64,000 nt of DNA. Origin: Cytophaga aurantiaca DSM 3654 (GTDB lineage: Bacteria; Bacteroidota; Bacteroidia; Cytophagales; Cytophagaceae). The translations under genes and the position numbers were made by a program. Below are positions 63,301 through 64,000 of the stretch, one piece after another; the first letter of the stretch is position 1, and the number at the start of each line of letters is the position of its first letter. Under the pieces are notes generated by a model. The model made no database searches. It was not told the origin of the DNA and saw only the letters and a list, made by a program, of their open reading frames with translations. The stretch spans positions 215,674-279,673 of the forward strand of contig NZ_KB903643.1 in NCBI RefSeq assembly GCF_000379725.1. Direction: 5' to 3'.

Positions 63301-64000
63301 TTACAGTTACTGTATAAGTTCCGGCGATTATGTTACTCAGGTTTTGAGTTGTAGTACCATTGCTCCATGCATATGTATAAGGAGCTGTACCACCCGTAGG
63401 AGTGCTCAGGGAAATAGAACCGGAAGCAGAACCGTTACATGAAGGATCTACTGTTGTACCCGTACTTGATATGGACGTAGGCTCTGTAATTGTATAGGGC
63501 CCGAATGTCTGAGAACATCCTTTGGAATCTGTAATGGTAAGTGTGTAGATTCCTGCAACTACATTTGTTAGGCTTTGTGTTGTTGCTCCATTACTCCATG
63601 CATACGTATAAGGTGCAGTTCCTCCGGTTGGATTGGAGATGTTGATCGAACCGGTTGCTGTACCGCTGCAGGTAGTATTAGAAGGAGTTGCTGTTGCAAG
63701 TATCGCGTTTGGTTCTGTAATTACAAATGGTAAGGATAATGTACATCCACTCGCATCTTTTATAACAACACTATAACTTCCTGCTACAATATTTATTAAA
63801 TTTTGAGTAGTTGCACCAGTATTCCAAGTGTATGTATACGGCCCTAAACCACCTGTTGCAGCTGTAATATTAATAGCGCCTGTTGCAGTTCCATGACAAG
63901 TAACGTTTGTTGTTGCACCTGTACTTGATATTGGTGTTGGTTGACTGATTGTAAAAGGAGCTAACGCTTTTGAACAACCATTTTTATCTGTAATGGTAAC
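60338..64000 (-). CDS. Giant SprB-repeat surface protein with CHU_C T9SS tail (5' end outside)
   Basis: Open to the window edge on the minus strand: no stop codon occurs in the frame from 60338 to 64000, so at least 1,220 C-terminal residues are present. A GTG at 63172 is internal. The C-terminus is a CHU_C gliding-motility-associated domain (PNLITPNKDGKNDRFEI, then IVNRWGNRVYLSSN and DGVYYYELKLPNGTKYKGW), a type B T9SS sorting signal. Upstream lie SprB-type repeats (for example TGGLGPYTYTWNTGATTQNL and AGTYKIIVTDSKSCKDS). It would be secreted by T9SS and carried on the outer surface, like SprB adhesins in gliding. Function beyond adhesion is inference. Confidence 0.92.
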   Translation of the reverse strand, partial: VTITDKNGCSKALAPFTISQPTPISSTGATTNVTCHGTATGAINITAATGGLGPYTYTWNTGATTQNLINIVAGSYSVVIKDASGCTLSLPFVITEPNAILATATPSNTTCSGTATGSINISNPTGGTAPYTYAWSNGATTQSLTNVVAGIYTLTITDSKGCSQTFGPYTITEPTSISSTGTTVDPSCNGSASGSISLSTPTGGTAPYTYAWSNGTTTQNLSNIIAGTYTVTVTDSKGCSNSTPISFTLVNGAPITGTASAAPALICSGQGTTISAVLNPAYSPAANAYSFNGGVTFQNASSFPIAQIIADTTISVVLKDINGCLSNPILVTISTNNVNATLTETKAISCFGSSDGEITLNVTGSSVGYTYSLNGGAAQPSNVFSGLAKGTYVVLVDNGTTCQSSYTITLAEPALLTIGIKQIIDNNPCQLTNSGSISVTTNGGNTGKLFTINPSGLSQADSLFTNLAANSYTITVADSKGCSVSVNATVSQPSPIAITSSNTPIDCTNPLSGAIDVSVSGGVAPFTYLWSNGSTNQDLINLTAGTYKIIVTDSKSCKDSLTIVINNAPVVTGTATASPTVVCSGQSTTITASIDPAFTPAANAYSFDGGLTFQASSSLTISSILSDTTINVLLKDINGCTSNPITVAVTTSKINVTISESKSITCTGNTDGELTVVGGLTGYTYSINGGTFQTSPVFSNLSAGIYTIVINDGSTCNSSYVASLIDPAPITIGIKTIVNVSPCAGGNNGSIAITANGGSKVYNFTLTPSGLTQTDSTFSNLVVGNYSISLTDANGCSASTTASIIQPSGIDTSLIVKTIVNNPCPGDLKGSIRLSNVTGGVSPYTYTLNGVTNTTSQFDQLLSGTYTMIITDNNNCMTNYLFTITNPPSIAYSAPTTPSSCNTSDGTIEFLNVTGGQPPYQYSINAGTTYTSNTLFTGLAPGIYDVRVSDANCYYGKVVSVTTKPAPVPYIRINQPLCNGSDNGFIVIDSVSGGIPLFQYNFNGINVGSSTVYSNLTAGQYLLNITDQACTYSIDSFYVYNKTTLKYDTLSAIAIPVGEPAVITAQVFSENADRYASSGTAGIYNIAGGTPGYLWSSDNTLFEPVTSDTVLLNGLAKGNHTIFVVDTNGCRASFDITIYVDFFIPNLITPNKDGKNDRFEIMALPVGSELLIVNRWGNRVYLSSNYDNSWDADEDSDGVYYYELKLPNGTKYKGWIEVTR
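61560..63180 (-). repeat. Higher-order coding repeat, about 948-bp period
   Basis: Within the giant gene, about 1.6 kb repeats at an offset of 948 bases (316 residues). Matching anchors start at 62190 and 63138. Each copy holds an AYSF-DGGLTFQ unit, a LKDINGC strand, a GYTYS-INGG unit and a TIGIK unit. Confidence 0.75.
63181..64000 (-). repeat. Tandem SprB-type repeat, about 231-bp period
   Basis: Anchor words for the PYTYxW strand occur near 63370, 63602 and 63833, 231-232 bases apart, which is a 77-residue unit. It continues past the window edge. Confidence 0.8.

Noticed and set aside
60338..64000. CRISPR-like repetition at the right edge
   Set aside because: Repeat units are long, degenerate and in frame, encoding SprB-type domains; there are no short identical repeats with unique spacers.

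Overview
The window looks like the chromosome of a gliding, cellulose-degrading member of the Bacteroidota, very probably Cytophaga hutchinsonii or a close relative. Three things point there. A giant cell-surface protein at the right edge carries SprB-type repeats and a CHU_C (gliding-motility/T9SS type B) C-terminus. A beta-helix protein carries a type A T9SS tail. There is a GH9 endoglucanase, two GH3 lipoproteins, and many PorT-like and TonB-linked outer-membrane barrels. Base composition is moderately AT-rich throughout. Most genes lack strong Shine-Dalgarno sequences, which is normal for this phylum. I see no rRNA, CRISPR array, prophage or intact insertion sequence, and only one tRNA. 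Species assignment is inference.

Layout. 1-16.4 kb: mostly housekeeping and envelope genes (AI-2E-type permease, flavin-binding stress protein, topoisomerase IB, 4-alpha-glucanotransferase, a lipoprotein/outer-membrane pair, an acyltransferase, PhoH-PIN, YajQ, polyprenyl synthase). 16.8-28.7 kb: a polysaccharide-use and surface block in which two paralogous GH3 lipoproteins flank small lipoproteins, two tandem TonB_C/MORN proteins, a large outer-membrane barrel and an AT-rich HEPN-like gene that looks foreign. 29-41.9 kb: a striking membrane sensor fused to the DNA-binding end of an IS1595-type transposase, a split phosphotransferase/kinase pair, a T9SS beta-helix protein, an MBL/Crp-Fnr/DinB group, a flotillin/NfeD pair and an MtfA-like peptidase with an extra membrane module. 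42.6-48.3 kb: phosphoglycerate mutase plus pyruvate oxidase, a DMT exporter, tRNA-Arg(CCG), an Smr protein and sucC. 48.6-60.3 kb: a membrane MutS-like ATPase, GH9 cellulase, LolD-type ATPase, RecQ, a frameshifted 2-hydroxyacid dehydrogenase, pgk, and a divergent ferredoxin/acyl-CoA reductase pair. 60.3 kb to the end: the giant SprB-repeat adhesin-like gene, still open at the window edge.

How it fits together. GH9 would cut cellulose at the cell surface and the two GH3 enzymes would finish oligosaccharides in the periplasm. MalQ, Gpm, Pgk, SucC and PoxB then carry the sugar through central metabolism. TonB-linked barrels, T9SS substrates and SprB-like repeats supply the transport and surface machinery. 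Transcription units are often closed by near-perfect bidirectional hairpins, of which I list eighteen. Several intergenic spaces hold repeat elements, including a 25-bp word shared in opposite orientation by two spaces 11 kb apart.

The strongest candidate for something undescribed is the 7TM-DISM sensor fused to a transposase-type zinc ribbon and HTH (29138-30913). Next are the HEPN-like gene (24944-26230) and the MtfA peptidase fusion (40664-41857). All functional calls come from reading translations and recalled family motifs. No database search was possible.
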